Positions 1-11,461 are shown, counted from the first letter of the stretch. The stretch is DNA of 64,000 nt from Lithobates sylvaticus (GCA_028564925.1 CM053033.1:202081607-202145606); one strand, 5' to 3'. Notes: generated by a model not told the origin, from the sequence alone. A program made the numbers and translations.

Positions 1-1080
1 GTCATGATACAAGAGATAATCAGGGACTGCAGACATAGTAAAAGAGATGGCCAGAGACTGTGGTCATGATACAAGAGATGGTCAGGGACTGCAGACATGG
101 TACAAGAGATGGTCAGGGACTGCAGACATGGTACTAGAGATGGTCAGAGACTGCAGACATGAGTACAAGAGATGGCCAGAGACTGTGGTCGTGATACAAG
201 GTATAGTCAGGGACTGCAGACATGGTACAAGAGATGGTGAGAGACTGCAGACATGATACAAGAGATGGTCAGGGATAGTAGACATGGTACAAGAGATGCC
301 CAGAGACTGAGATCACGATACAAGACATGGCCAGAGACTGCAGACACAGTACAAAAGATGGTACAAGAGATAGCCAGAGACTGCAGACATGATACAAGAG
401 ATGGCCAGAGCCTGTGGACATGGTACAAGAGATGGCCAGGGACTGCAGACATGATACAATAGATGGCCAGAGACTGTGGACATGATACAAGAGATAGTCA
501 GGGTATGCAGACATGGTACAAGAGATGGTGAGGGACAGTAGACATGGTACAAGAGATGGCCAGAGGCTGAGATCATGATACAAGACATGGTCAGAGACTG
601 CACATATGGTACAAGAGATAGTCAGAGACTGCAGACATGGTACAAGAGATGGCCACAGATGTCAGACATGGTACATGGCATGGACAGAGACTGTGGTCAT
701 GATACAAGAGATGGTCAGGGACTGCAGACATGGTACAAGAGATGATCAGGGACTGCAGACATGGTACTAAAGATGGTCAGGGACTGCAGACATGGTACTA
801 AAGATGGTCAGGGACTGCAGACATGGTAAAAGAGATGGCCAAAGACTGTGGTCATGATACAAGAGATGGTCAGGGACTGCAGACATGGTAAAAGAGATTG
901 CCGGGGACTGTGGTCATGATACAAGAGATGGCCAGGGACTGCAGACATGGTACAAGAAATGGTCTGAGACTGCAGACATGGTACAAGAGATGGCCAATGA
1001 CTGTGGTCATGGTACAAGAGATGGTCAGAGACTGTGGTCATGGTACAAGAGATGGTCAGGGACTGTATACATGTTTGCAG
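1..1080. repeat. 31-bp minisatellite, about 34 units
   Basis: A 31-bp unit reading roughly CATGGTACAAGAGATGGTCA plus GGGACTGCAGA repeats head to tail from the window edge. Two variants alternate in places, one with gactgcagacatggt and one with gactgtggtcatgat, giving a loose 62-bp dimer. Units past 1060 decay into related gagactgg words up to about 1200. Short open frames here come from the repeat and are not genes. The array runs off the left edge, so its full length is unknown. Confidence 0.95.
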
Positions 1081-1385
1081 AGACGTTGGAGACTGGGATA
1101 AGTGATAAGTTGTTGGAGACTGGGGGCATTCTTCAAGGGAGTCATAGACTGGAAACACATTACAGGAGACTGCTAGAGATCATTGCTAAAACAGGGCAAT
1201 AGGGAAACACAGATTAGGGCCTGCGAGGCCCGCACTTACATTTCCAAAGGGCTGCAGGTTGGGCACCAAGAATCTTCACACTGATAATGATCACACAACT
1301 CTGTATAATACTATTGAGTATACACTGATAATGATTATACAATGCTTAAGGCGCTGAGTATCTATACACATATTTGATCACACTG

Positions 1386-1386
<1 letters not shown>
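1081..1386. other. Intergenic sequence, nothing recognised
   Basis: This is decayed flank of the minisatellite followed by AT-rich sequence with scattered ataatgat words. I see no coding frame, RNA gene or transposon end. Confidence 0.5.

Positions 1387-1468
<82 letters not shown>
1387..1468. repeat. (TA)n microsatellite
   Basis: About 41 uninterrupted TA dinucleotides. Long perfect TA runs are prone to length polymorphism and cruciform extrusion. Confidence 0.98.
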
Positions 1469-1473
<5 letters not shown>

Positions 1474-2186
1474 ATTATGATTATGTATGATTAAAGGTCA
1501 TAATGTTCTGTATAATGATGTGGGATTTCTATGCATGAATGAGCACATTGCCTTGTCAAATGAAGCTGGGTAGCTAAAGTTATAAATCCAAAGTGCACTG
1601 CATAATGATGTGTAATGATGCGCTGTCTTCAGTATTTTACCATCTGCAAAGGTCTGTGTAATAATGATGCATATCTATATATCTATAGCCCTATCACAGC
1701 CTCAGCGCTCAGTTTAATGAAGAAGATTGTCTATGCAATAATGATCAGACTGCCTTCTGTAATGAAGCTGAATAGTTAAGGTGATCCATCCACAGTGCTT
1801 TGTATAATGATTCTATCTGTACTATTTTACTAATCTCAATGTTCTGTGTAATAATGAGGCACGTCTTATCGGCACACTGCTCTGTATAATGATGTCTAGT
1901 TTCCAAACACCAAAAATAACCTCAGTAGTTAAAAAAAAAAAAAAATATGCCAGCTATCTGTACCATAGAGTGGGGGCTTTTAAGAATATTTAAAGAATAA
2001 ATATATAGCACAAGGTATCGGGTAACAATATATAGTTTGATTTTCAATGTCATGCTTAGAGGTGTTTTCCTTAAAAAAAATAAAAACTAAAAAAAAACTT
2101 GCATAGGAATTTTCCTAGAGAAAGTGCATGTACATTTAGTCGGGCAAAAAATCAGGCAAAAAACAAAAAAACAAAAACAAATGTTA
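1469..2186. other. AT-rich intergenic sequence
   Basis: AT-rich sequence in which phrases such as gctctgtataatgatg recur loosely at about 70 to 150 bp spacing (1500, 1600, 1660, 1800, 1850, 1890). This suggests an old, decayed tandem repeat. No gene is seen. Confidence 0.5.
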
Positions 2187-2370
2187 TTAGGCTATTTTAT
2201 GCACTGGTTGAATGTTTTTAATTGATTTAACACAGAAAATACTGTATTTGGCCACTAGGTGGCTCTAAGTATCATAGAAATTCTACTTAGCGCCACCCAG
2301 TGGTCAAATGTAATATTTTCCATTATAATCAACAACAAAAAATTTGACTAGCACAGGAAATAGCCTCATA
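2187..2370. mobile_element. Small palindromic MITE, family not identified
   Basis: The left arm (aggctattttatgcactgg) and the right arm (ctagcacaggaaatagcct) are imperfect reverse complements. The inner part, around ggccactaggtggc and gccacccagtggtc, is also palindromic. The target duplication could not be settled, so the superfamily is open. Confidence 0.5.
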
Positions 2371-2386
2371 ACATTACAAACAGGGT

Positions 2387-2408
2387 GGGGGGGGGGGGGG
2401 GGGGGGGG
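2387..2408. repeat. Poly-G tract of 22 bases
   Basis: Uninterrupted G run, a likely G-quadruplex former and a place where assembly length is unreliable. Confidence 0.95.
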
Positions 2409-2717
2409 CTACGGAATCTCGCCAAGTTCCATGTTACGCCCTAAATATAGGTGTAACATTAAAAAAAAAACATCATAAAAGGTGGAATTAGTCTTGTTTC
2501 CTGTTTAAATATTGATTAAAAATAATATTACTTTAAGATAAAGCTAATATATTTAGGTGAATGTTTTTTTTTTTGTTTTGTTTTTTATTTAGCATCTTGT
2601 ATTCATCTGAACAGCAGGACTGGAAAAGGGAGGGGCAGCACCATGTGAATATGCCCTCAAACTACTAATTAATACTGCACTGATGCTGCAGGAACAAAGT
2701 TGTCACACTAGGAAGTA

Positions 2718-3652
2718 CACTATGTTACCAAAAGTATTGGGACACCTGCCTTTACACGCACATGAACTTTAATGGCATCCCAGTCTTAGTCCGTAGGGTT
2801 CAATATTGAGTTGGCCCACCCTTTGCAGCTATAACAGCTTCAACTCCTCTGGGAAGGCCGTCCACAAGGTTTAGGAGTGTGTCTATAGGAATGTTTGACC
2901 ATTCTTCCAGAAGCGCGTTTGTGAGGTCAGGCACTGATGTTGGATGAGAAGGCCTGGCTCGCAGTCTCCACTTGAATTCATCCCAAAGGTGTTCTATGGG
3001 GTTGAGGTCAGGGCTCTGTGCAGGCAAGTCAAGTTCCACCACCCCAAACTCGCTCATCCGTGTCTTTATGGACCTTGCTTTGTGCACTGGTCCAAATCAT
3101 TTGGTGGAGGGGGGATTATGGTGTGGGGGTTGTTTTTCAGGGGTTGGGCTTGGCCCCTTAGTTCCAGTGAAGGGAACTCTTAAGGCGTCAGCATACCAAG
3201 ACATTTTGGACAATTTCATGCTCCCAACTTTGTGGGAACAGTTTGGGGATGGTTCCTTCCTGTTCCAACATGACTGCGCACCAGTGCACAAACAAGGTCC
3301 ATGAAGACATGGATTAGCGAGTTTGGGGTGGAGGAACTTGACCGGCCTGCACAGAGTACTGACCTCAACCCGATAGAACACCTTAGAGATGAATTAGAGC
3401 GGAGACTGTGAGCCAGGCCTTCTCGTCCAACATCAGTGCCTGACCTCATAAATGTGCCTCTGGAAGAATGGTCAAACATTCCTATAGACACACTCCTAAA
3501 CCTTGTGGACGGCCTTCCCAGAAGGGTTGAAGCTGTTATAGCTGTAAAGGGTGGGCCAACTAAATATTGAACCCTACGGACTATGACTGGGATGCCATTA
3601 AAGTTCATGTGCGTGTAAAGGCAGGCGTCCCAATACTTTTGGTAATATAGTG
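2718..3652 (+). mobile_element. Tc1-like fold-back element with inverted transposase 3' ends
   Basis: TA target duplications (2716-2717, 3653-3654) flank termini beginning CACTATGTTACCAAAAG and ending with the complement. The left part (3087 down to 2800, minus strand) encodes the C-terminal end of a Tc1 transposase, with the SPDLNPIEHLW catalytic E region and a GGPTQY end. The right part (about 3100-3570, plus strand) encodes the middle and C-terminal region, including FQHDCAPVHK and a decayed DLNPIEHL. Two copies of the same 3' end therefore face outward, and the DNA-binding N-terminus is missing. A one-base shift near 3130 and stops in the plus-strand copy show it is dead. The same arrangement recurs at 60987-62829. 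Confidence 0.85.
2800..3087 (-). pseudogene. Tc1 transposase C-terminal fragment
   Basis: This is an open 95-codon stretch matching the last third of Tc1/mariner transposases, with the D34E-type motif SPDLNPIEHLWDEF, a conserved EEWSNIPIDT segment and the terminal GGPTQY. The first two catalytic aspartates are absent from this strand, so it cannot make a working enzyme. Its start is the artificial junction with the plus-strand half of the element. Confidence 0.8.
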
Positions 3653-3654
3653 TA

Positions 3655-3812
3655 TTTTAGTGCTACAGAAGACCTTCCCCTCACCTCATCTCTATAATAA
3701 TTAAGAGAGCTGTTCTGTAATCCACAGAGAGTTGGCAACAATGCTTACTGATAGCAATAAGCATATGAAGAGAACACAGAAAGTTATCAGCTCACTAGAT
3801 TTCTGGAAGGAT
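3655..3812. other. Short unannotated spacer
   Basis: Sequence between the Tc1 target site and the next TTAA element. No gene or repeat was recognised. Confidence 0.4.
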
Positions 3813-4499
3813 TTAAAGTGGTTGTAAAAGCTGAAGGTGTGTGCTGCTCCCCCCACAGTCCCCTCACCTGAGCTCCCTCTTGCTGATCATGGGAGCTCCG
3901 GTTGTCCCAGGCCTCTCTTTCCTCATTGGCTGAGACACAGCAGTAGGAGCTATTGGCTGTCAATCACAGCCAGTGAGCCAATGAGGCGAGAGCAAACAGG
4001 GGGGCGGGGCCAAGGCATGGCTCTATGTGTCTTATGGATGCACAGAGTGGGGTTTGGGAGTGATCAAACACCAGTGCCCTCATAGCAAGCGGCTTGATAT
4101 TGGGGGCACTGTTGAAGGTGGACGAGCCAGGAGCACCGGTGGGGGACCTGAGAAGAAGAGATCGGGCTGCTCTGTGCAAAACCATTACACAGAGCAGGGA
4201 AGTATGCATAGCTCTCAACTGTCCCTGATTTCGAGGGACTGTCCCTGACTTGGAGCAATGTCCCCCTGTCCCTCATTTCTCCCTCATTCTGGTCTGATCT
4301 GTATAGTTGTATATAAAATTAACTTTTTATCTTTCAAAAAGAGTTTCCCAGTGCTAAACCTTTCATTCAATTTCTAAATTGCTGCATTTGTACATTTTAA
4401 AAGTCAATATAAAGGAATAGTAGTGGTAAAAAAAAGCCACTCTGGATATAGCATTAATATTCTTAACATTTAAAAGAAAAAAAAAACATTTGAAAAAAA

Positions 4500-4875
4500 A
4501 AATTTTTTTTACTTACCAGAAACTCTTGTTGCTAGGCAGTCTTCCTAATCTGCCTCTTCCTACTCCGCGGTGATCTTCAGTCTTCTCCTCCTCGCGTTGT
4601 CTTGTGGGGAATGGGGCGCAGTGTGTTCTGGGAACTGTGTGTCTCTGAACACAGCGTGCCCAATTCACAAAGTGCCGCGCGACTCACACATGCCCAGTAG
4701 GAAACGGGCAGTGCTCCACTGCCTGTTTCCCTTAGTGAGGATGACGGCGCCGGGACCCGAGAGCCGAGGGACGGGTTGGCCTCGGGCGGCCGACATCGCG
4801 CGCGCCCTGGACAGGTAAGTTTCCTTATTAAAAGTCAGCAGCAACAGTGTTTGTAGCTGCTGACTTTTAAAAAAA
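4500..4875 (+). mobile_element. Truncated TTAA-type element with a terminal snap-back hairpin
   Basis: This copy shares with 12004-12420 and 31175-31643 a splice-donor-like ACAGGTAAGT followed by a near-perfect inverted repeat (aaaagtcagcagc ... gctgctgactttt, about 4827-4870). The 5' end is not recognisable here. Confidence 0.5.
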
Positions 4876-4879
4876 AAAA

Positions 4880-6245
4880 TGCTCTTGCGTCGGGAGGGTC
4901 ACTGGGCAACCGATGCGCGTGCCCGGCTGCCGCGATGTCCGCCGGGCACCCGCGATTGCCCGGTAACACAGCAGGACCATGGATCTGTGTGTGTGTAAAC
5001 ACACAGATCCACGGTCCTGTCAGGAGAGGAGAGGAGATCGATGGTGTGTTCTCAGTACAGAGAAACACAGATCGGTGTCCTCCCCTTGTCAATCCTCTCC
5101 CCCTACAGTTAGAATCACTCCCAGGGAACATATTAACCCCTTCAGCGCCCCCTAGTGTTAACCCCTTCTCTGCCAGTCACATTTATACAGTAATCAAGGC
5201 ATTTTTACAGCACGGATCGCTGTATAAATGTGAATGGTCCCAAAAATGTGTCAACAGGGTCCGATATGTCCGCCGCAATATCGCAGTCATGATAAAAATC
5301 GCAGATCGCCGCCATTACTAGTTAAAAAAAATAATATAATAAAAATGCTAAAAAACTATCCTCTATTTTGTAGGCGCTATAACTTTTGTGCAAACCAATC
5401 AATATACGCTTATTGCGATTTTTTTACCAAAAATATGTAGAAGAATACGTATCGGCCTAAACTGAGGAAAAAAATTTTTTTTTTTATTTTCTTTTATTTT
5501 GTTTTTAATTTTTTGGGGATATTTAGTATAGCAAAAAGTAAAAAATATTGTTTTTTTTTTTTTAACTAGTCGCTATTCTTTTGTTTATAGCGCAAAAAAA
5601 AAAAGCAGAGGTGATCAAATACCCCAAAAGAAAGCTCTATTTGTGGGGACAAAATGCTAACAATTTCATCTGGGTACAGTGTTGTACGACCGCGCAATTG
5701 TCATTCAAAAGCCCCATACACACGGTCGGACCGTGGACCAACTTTCCCTTGGACTTTTGTCCAAAGGGCGTTGGCCCTCAAGTTGGTACTGCATACACAC
5801 GGTCGGACTTTTGAGACAACCAACACGAACGTAATGACGTTTCAACGTACTGACGACACTTCAAAAGAGGACGTTCGAATACTCCAGCGCCACCTTTGGT
5901 CAACTTCTATATTGTTGTCTGATCTTTTGCATTGGTTCTGAGCATGCGTGTTTGTACTGTGGACAAAAGTCAGTTGGTACTGCATACACACGTTCGGACT
6001 TTCGTCCTTCGGACTTTTGTTGGCAGAAAGTTGGTCCGTTCGCACAGCCAACAAAAGTCCGATGCAACCTGGAAAAAGTTGGTCCGATGGAGCGTACACA
6101 CGGTCGGATGTTGGTCCAAACCACCTAATTTGCATGTTGGTTGTCAAAAAGTCCGACCGTGTGTACGGGCCTAAAGTGTGACATCGCTGAAAGCTGAAAA
6201 ATGGCTTGGGCAGGAAGGGGGTGAAAATGCCCTGTATTGAGGTGG
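4880..6245 (+). mobile_element. piggyBac-like ~1 kb TTAA element, copy A, 5' truncated
   Basis: It shares with the other five copies gatgtccgccgggcaccc, the phrase tagaagaatacgtatcggcc, the phrase accgcgcaattgtcat, and a right end ggaagggggtgaaaatgc ... GAGGTGG|TTAA (6246-6249). No coding frame belongs to it, so it is non-autonomous. A Harbinger-like element (5711-6174) sits inside. Confidence 0.7.
5711..6174. mobile_element. Harbinger-like MITE (CATACACACGGTCGGA family)
   Basis: The termini agccccatacacacggtcgg and ccgaccgtgtgtacgggcct are inverted repeats. The insertion splits the motif attcaaa|gtg that is continuous in copy C at 18717. Repeats of ggaccaacttt and ggacttttgt fill the interior. 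The target duplication is blurred by A runs. Confidence 0.7.
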
Positions 6246-6309
6246 TTAAGGGGGTGTGGCAGGGGGCATGTTATACGCCTATTTACGTTTGTTAGCAGGT
6301 GTCCCTCAT

Positions 6310-7092
6310 TAGACATGTGCACAATAGAAACATTTGTTTAGTTTTGTTTTGTTTCTGTTCGTTTCCGTTGATTCGTAATTTCGTAAGTCGTCGGTGTTGG
6401 TATTCGTAGCGATTCGTATTTTCGTTAGTTTAATTTTCGTTTATTCGAAATTCGGACGCATTCGTATCTTCGTAGATTTAGTTACATTCGTACTTTCGTA
6501 AGATTGATTTATTCGTACTTTCGTAACATTGTTTTCGTAGATTCGTAATCGGAGCATAATTCATAATTTTATGTAATGTGTATGCTATTATTACATTGTA
6601 AGAGACACGGAAATTACGAATCGAAAAAAAAAGTTACGAATGTACAAATTTTTTTGTTCAATCTATTCGAAGCACGTTAAGCAGCGCCATTGTAAGAGAC
6701 ACGGAAAATTACGAATCGCAAAAAAAAAAAAAAAAAGTTACGAATGTACGAATTTTTTCGTTCAATCCATTCGAAGCACGTTAAGCAGCGCCATTGTAAG
6801 AGACACGGAAAATTACCAATTCAACAAAAAAAAAAAAGTTACGAATGTACGAATTTTTTCGTTCATTTTGATTTTCGTTGTTCCTGTTTTCGTATTTTGG
6901 ATTTTCTTCTTTCGTAGTTTCGTTGTTTCTAATTTGGTTATTTCGGATTTTCGTTGTTTTTCATATTCGTTCGATTCGATAATTCGTTAAAATTTTTAGC
7001 GAATCATTCGTTCATTTGTACGATAACGAATGAACGAATATAACGAATTTTAACGGAAAACGAATAAAAGCGAAACGAATTGCACATGTCTA
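6310..7092. mobile_element. hAT-type MITE rich in TTCG/CGAA words, copy 1
   Basis: The terminal repeats TAGACATGTGCA / TGCACATGTCTA are flanked by a perfect 8-bp duplication TCCCTCAT (6302-6309, 7093-7100), the hAT hallmark. The interior consists of arrays of short words such as ttcgta, ttcgtt and acgaat, with three ~100-bp tandem copies containing agcgccattgtaagagaca. There is no coding capacity. Sister copies lie at 27488-28337 and 57637-58644. Confidence 0.85.
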
Positions 7093-7171
7093 TCCCTCAT
7101 TCCCATCTTAAAATGTTGGGAGGTATGAGTATGACATGTTTGTTATTTAAAAAAAAAACTCTTAATATCAC

Positions 7172-7991
7172 TCAATGGGGACACTTGTTTCAGTGACATT
7201 AAAAAGATATCCTCTCACTTCCTGTTGTGTCTGCAGTACAGGAAGTGAAGGGAAATCTCCCGAATGGGACACGAAAAAAAAAAAAAAACTGACATCTCCC
7301 CTTAGTTTATCCTCATAAACTAAGTAATATGGAAACTTTTTTTTTTTGGATGAAATATGAGAAGTGTCCAGAACAGATTTATAAAGCTAGAGTGCTATTT
7401 CCCATAGAAAATATTGATTGTAGAGATCCAATCATGGTGAGATGGCTTGAAAATTGCTTTGTACGTTTTGTGCCCATAAGGATTTTGGTGCAATTCTACA
7501 AATGACCTCACAGCCTTCCCTTCACATTTATTTTTTGCCCATAACACCGATATTAAACCACCAGGCAATTAAATACTTTTGATTGGTCTATACGCACCAG
7601 TGGAGAGATTATGGAATAACAGCAGTAATTAGCGATCAAAGGCTACTAGGAGGAAATGTAGAGGTCTTACGTAGCGCTGCGGGTTGCAGCCATTAGTTGT
7701 ATCCCACACGGTAATTAGTGGAAAGGAACACAGCCGGACAGTCCATTAATGGGCCCCCTATAGAGTTACAGTTACAGATTTATCCAGCTGACCAGAGATT
7801 CCCAGAAGTCACCAGTGGAGGAACCAGTCAAGCGAGAACATAGCAGCCAGTTATGGGAACACATTTTGTCACTTCCAAAGGTGATAAACATTCAGTAAGT
7901 CCTTATCCAAGTCCAAAATATAATGCATCTTATGGGCACATTCAAACCATGTCTGTTGAGCGTCATTGATCTGCATAGATTTAGTTTATAT
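7172..7991. other. Mostly single-copy-looking intergenic DNA
   Basis: The first ~150 bp (caatggggacacttg, cacttcctgttg) resemble remnants of a dispersed repeat. The remainder shows no tandem structure, coding frame or transposon ends. Confidence 0.4.
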
Positions 7992-8851
7992 TAGGGCTGT
8001 TACTGATTACAATTTTCGTGTTCGTTTAATCGTTTTTTTTTTTTTTTAATCGACTCATTTCGATTAATTATAACGCACATACAGATCCAACTACTTTTAG
8101 CTGATCTCCTTGCATTGCAACTCTGCATTAGTCAGTGGTAAATGTGGTATACACTATATACAATCACCTGACACTAGTTAGTTCCCACAATCCATGACTC
8201 AACTTCACAGTTCACACAAATAAGTTTTAAATTCACACTGTAGCACTGACGTAAGTCATTTTTTTCCCCACGGTAGCGTGACAATCCCTCCACCTCCGGT
8301 CTAACTTATCACTCTCATCTTATGGCATGGACCCCTGTGCAAACAGGTGGTCGTTCAAGCGGGTATCAAAAGGGTTAACACGGACCATAAACTTCTCTCA
8401 CGTCTCCTTAGATCTCAGCAAGGGTGCCAGGTCATGGGTAGAAAGAAAAGATCTAAGTGCTCACCGCTTAAGTTTTTTAATTTTTGTGTTCAAACACAAA
8501 CTACTCACATAAAGATGATAAAAACACAGCATGTAATGCTGACAATCGCGTTAGTTCCGTAGGGCAGCAGCGGGTGACATCATGCATAGCTCCTCCCCCG
8601 TACGCATTACGTTCAATCAGAACTTCGATGTCACCAGACTCCTCCCCCCTTCCCTTTGTTAGCAGACGGAGGCACTTGGGGAAGGGGGAGGAGTCCGGTG
8701 AAGTCGATGTCTGTGATGTCACCGCATCTCCGACGGAACTCCCTGAAGACCCGGAAGCCGGCAGAGAGGTGAGTACCGTTCAAAAGAATTTTGATCGATC
8801 AAAAAAATGAACGATTAATCGAGGAATTAATCGTTAATTTCCGCAGCCCTA
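7992..8851. mobile_element. hAT-like MITE with TAGGGCTG ends
   Basis: The termini TAGGGCTG and CAGCCCTA are inverted, and the subterminal regions (gtttaatcg, attaatcg) are rich in complementary TTAATCG/CGATTAA words. An internal inverted repeat of cctccccc / gggggagg lies at about 8590-8700. A clear 8-bp duplication was not found, so the family is provisional. Confidence 0.55.
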
Positions 8852-9019
8852 TTTTATTTATTACAGGTACTTATATAGAGCCATCAAGCAGAGTCCACCA
8901 ATAGCATTGGAATGCCCATTCACCTGAGGTTTTTCAAAAGCGTCAAAGTAAAAATATGCATATGCAAAAACACACCCGGCGCACAGAAATTGAGTGCGGT
9001 GTGTGGTATATATACATGG

Positions 9020-9189
9020 TAGAGTTGCCACCTCATCCCTTTAAACCCGAACACATAATAATTACACAGGTTCTGAGGCTAATTAAGGTGGTAATTAAAC
9101 TCACTTGGTGCCTTATCTGCCTTTAATTAGCCTCAAAACCTGAGTAGTTCAAAGGTGTTTGGGTTTAAAGGGATGAGGTGGCAACTCTA
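9020..9189. mobile_element. Palindromic hAT MITE, 170 bp
   Basis: The termini TAGAGTTGCCACCTCATCCC and complement are flanked by a perfect 8-bp duplication ATACATGG (9012-9019, 9190-9197). Nearly the whole element can fold into one hairpin. A decayed end of the same family appears near 43724. Confidence 0.9.
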
Positions 9190-9462
9190 ATACATGGCAA
9201 AAGAGGAGCCGCTCATAAGACCTCTGCAGTAATGAAGTCCCGCTTGCTCACTCCTCCAGGGTCCGTTTCTCATATATACCAATTAGGAAAGTCCTGAAGC
9301 TGCACAAATAAAAACGTGAGGATCTTCAATCCGGTGCCGATGACTCTCCTTCGTTTTATGGGTTCTGTGGATCGCTGGTGCTTTGAAAACTCACTTTTAA
9401 AAGTACTAATTGGCACATTTCTTAAAGCTGAGGAATACTGCTAATTGGCAGTTAGCGTTTTA

Positions 9463-11044
9463 TCCATACAAAAAATCATAAGTGAAATTCATAAGAAACA
9501 TAAATGCTAAAACACTAAAATAAACGTCCATATGATTTCCAAAGAAATTTGAAATCAAATTAAGTGTCCGTGAACCACCACCATGAATCTTCTATCAATG
9601 TGAGTGATGAGAATCCCTGCGATCTGGGTGAGGAAACGTCTTCCACCACCACCACCACCACCACCAGGCAAACAATCTACCCACCAAAGAAAATTGGCAC
9701 CCGTTACAGGTGGTCAGATCAAGTGCAGATACCAATGGAAGTGTGCCTTCTAAAGGGAGACTGGTCCACGGCCCACTATACTCCAACGATTGGTCATAGG
9801 TTTAACCTGTTACCATCGGACCTACATTGCCAGGAAGCCGTCAATAGAAGTCCTCCTCATTTGCACGCTCCCCACGCCCCGTGCGCCCCCTGTAGGGAGC
9901 GCGCTGTGATCACTGAGTCAATGAGACTCGGGTGATCACAGATTGGAGTAAGGGGCCGATCCCGACCCCTTACCACGTGATCAGCTGCCAGCCAGTGACA
10001 GCTGATCACATGATGTAAACAGAAGATCGGTAATCGTTTTTATTTTGCTCCTCACACTGACAGAGTGAGGAGGAAAAAAGAGCCGATCACCGGCTTCTGT
10101 GTAAGGGACATTGGTCCCGAAAAGGAAGAGGCACAACCAGTACCACCTGCCAGTGCCCACACAGTGCATATCAGTGCCCACCAGTGTAAATCAGTGCCAA
10201 CTATCATTGCTCAGGATTGTCACCTATCAATGCCCACCAGTGGTGCCAATCAATGCCTCATCAGTGTCACCTACCAGTACCCATCACTGTCCATCACTGC
10301 CACCCATCAGTGCCCTTCAGTGCCGCCTCTCAGTGCTGCCTATCAGTGCCTATCAATGCAGCCTATATCAGTGCACCCTATCAGTGCCGCCTCATCAGCG
10401 TAAATCAACGAAGGAAAAAATGACCTATAAAAAGAGAAAATTGTGCTATTGTAGTTCAAAGTCATAAAAAGTTGTAACTATGATGAAAAATGACCTGTTT
10501 GCAAAATTTTATATCACAATTTTTAAATGGTTTTGTATTGTTTTTTCAAAATTTTCATTCTTTTTTAATTTTTTTAACAAATAATAAAAAACCCAGAGAT
10601 GATCAATACCACCAAAAGAAAGCTCTATTTGTGGGGAAAAAAAATTATAAAATTGTAATTTGGGTACAGTGTAGCATGACCGCGCAATTGTCATCCAAAA
10701 TGTAACAGCGCTGAAAGCTGAAAAATGGTCTGGGCAGGAGGGGGGTTTAAGTGCTCAGCAAGCAAGTGGTTAACAGATAACAAGAAGAAGGGTCTCCTCA
10801 TAGCGTAGTCTCCCTTCATAAGGCATACTTCCATTGGTATCAACTCCCTCTGGTGGGTAGATTGTTTGCCTGGTGGTGGTGGAAGACGTTTTCTCACCCA
10901 AATCGCAGGGATTCTCATCACTCACATTGATATATTATTATTATAGTAATTTGATTTCAAATTTCTTTGGAAATCCTATGGACGTTTATTTTAGTGCTTT
11001 AGCATATATGTTTCTTATAAATTTCACTTATGTTTTTTTGCATT
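9463..11044. repeat. Large inverted repeat surrounding a TTAA element
   Basis: The left arm (about 9463-9745) and right arm (about 10818-11044) are reverse complements with modest divergence. They share phrases such as aaataaacgtccat, aaagaaatttgaaatcaaat, gagtgatgagaatccctgcg and a CACCAC run. Between them sits a ~1 kb TTAA element. It may be one long fold-back element or an inverted duplication. Frames reading through the CACCAC run are not considered genes. Confidence 0.7.
9806..10769 (+). mobile_element. piggyBac-like ~1 kb TTAA element, copy G
   Basis: TTAA tetramers at 9802-9805 and 10770-10773 bracket an element ending AGCAAGTGG. It shares the family phrases agaaagctctatttgtgggg and gaccgcgcaattgtcat. 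Its middle (about 10140-10400) has expanded into a degenerate ~10-12 bp repeat of catcagtgcc words. Confidence 0.75.
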
Positions 11045-11461
11045 TTTTTGTACGTATTATTTGAGTACTTAGAGCGCGGTATGAAATTTATTTGATTTCT
11101 TTAACACATTATTAGACTTTTGGTCTCACTACCAGCTGCTCCCAAAAAGTAATTGAACACACTTATATTCAAATCCAGAGGGATGGTGGTCCTATTTTCC
11201 ATATGTCTGGAGGATCGGATCGGATGAAGATAGATTGGTGGTCCGTTTTCATCTGATCTCCCCATAGAGGAGAGCGGGACTCTGAAAGGTCCATCTCAGC
11301 ACAGTGAGCGTTGATGGATCTGTCATCCACCTGTTTAGCGGGGATCAGAAGATCGATCCCCGCCGAGCAAGTGGAGTCCGTCCAACGGAGCCGGCGTGTG
11401 AAATGGGCCTTAAAGAGAAGTGACTTTGAAGAGGATGCAATGCTGGGTTACTTCTGTGAAC
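11045..11461. other. Intergenic, one decayed Harbinger-like end
   Basis: Around 11390-11412 the words gtgtgaaatgggccttaa resemble the right end of a Harbinger-type element. The matching left end was not located. No gene is seen. Confidence 0.4.

Larger units (their letters stand above)
4207..7127 (+). mobile_element. MITE with CATA-(G/C)CTC ends, carrying further insertions
   Basis: The left end is catagctctcaactgtccc and the right end complements to catacctcccaacattt. The hexamer AGTATG flanks both sides (4201-4206, 7128-7133), consistent with a target duplication. The original element is short, and most of the interval is later insertions. Family assignment is not certain. Confidence 0.55.
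3817..7171 (+). mobile_element. TTAA-flanked MITE (AGTGGTTGTAAA family), split by nested insertions
   Basis: The left end follows a TTAA (3813-3816) and starts AGTGGTTGTAAA. Its interior resembles the copy at 45653-46107. After the long interruption at 4207-7127 the family sequence resumes as gacatgtttgttattt, as in the other copy. TTAA target use points to a piggyBac- or Kolobok-type transposase acting in trans. The right boundary is approximate. Confidence 0.6.

Noticed and set aside
3097-3608. Minus-strand open frames opposite the Tc1 plus-strand arm
   Set aside because: They are antisense readings of the decayed transposase; the genuine similarity is in the plus-strand sense.
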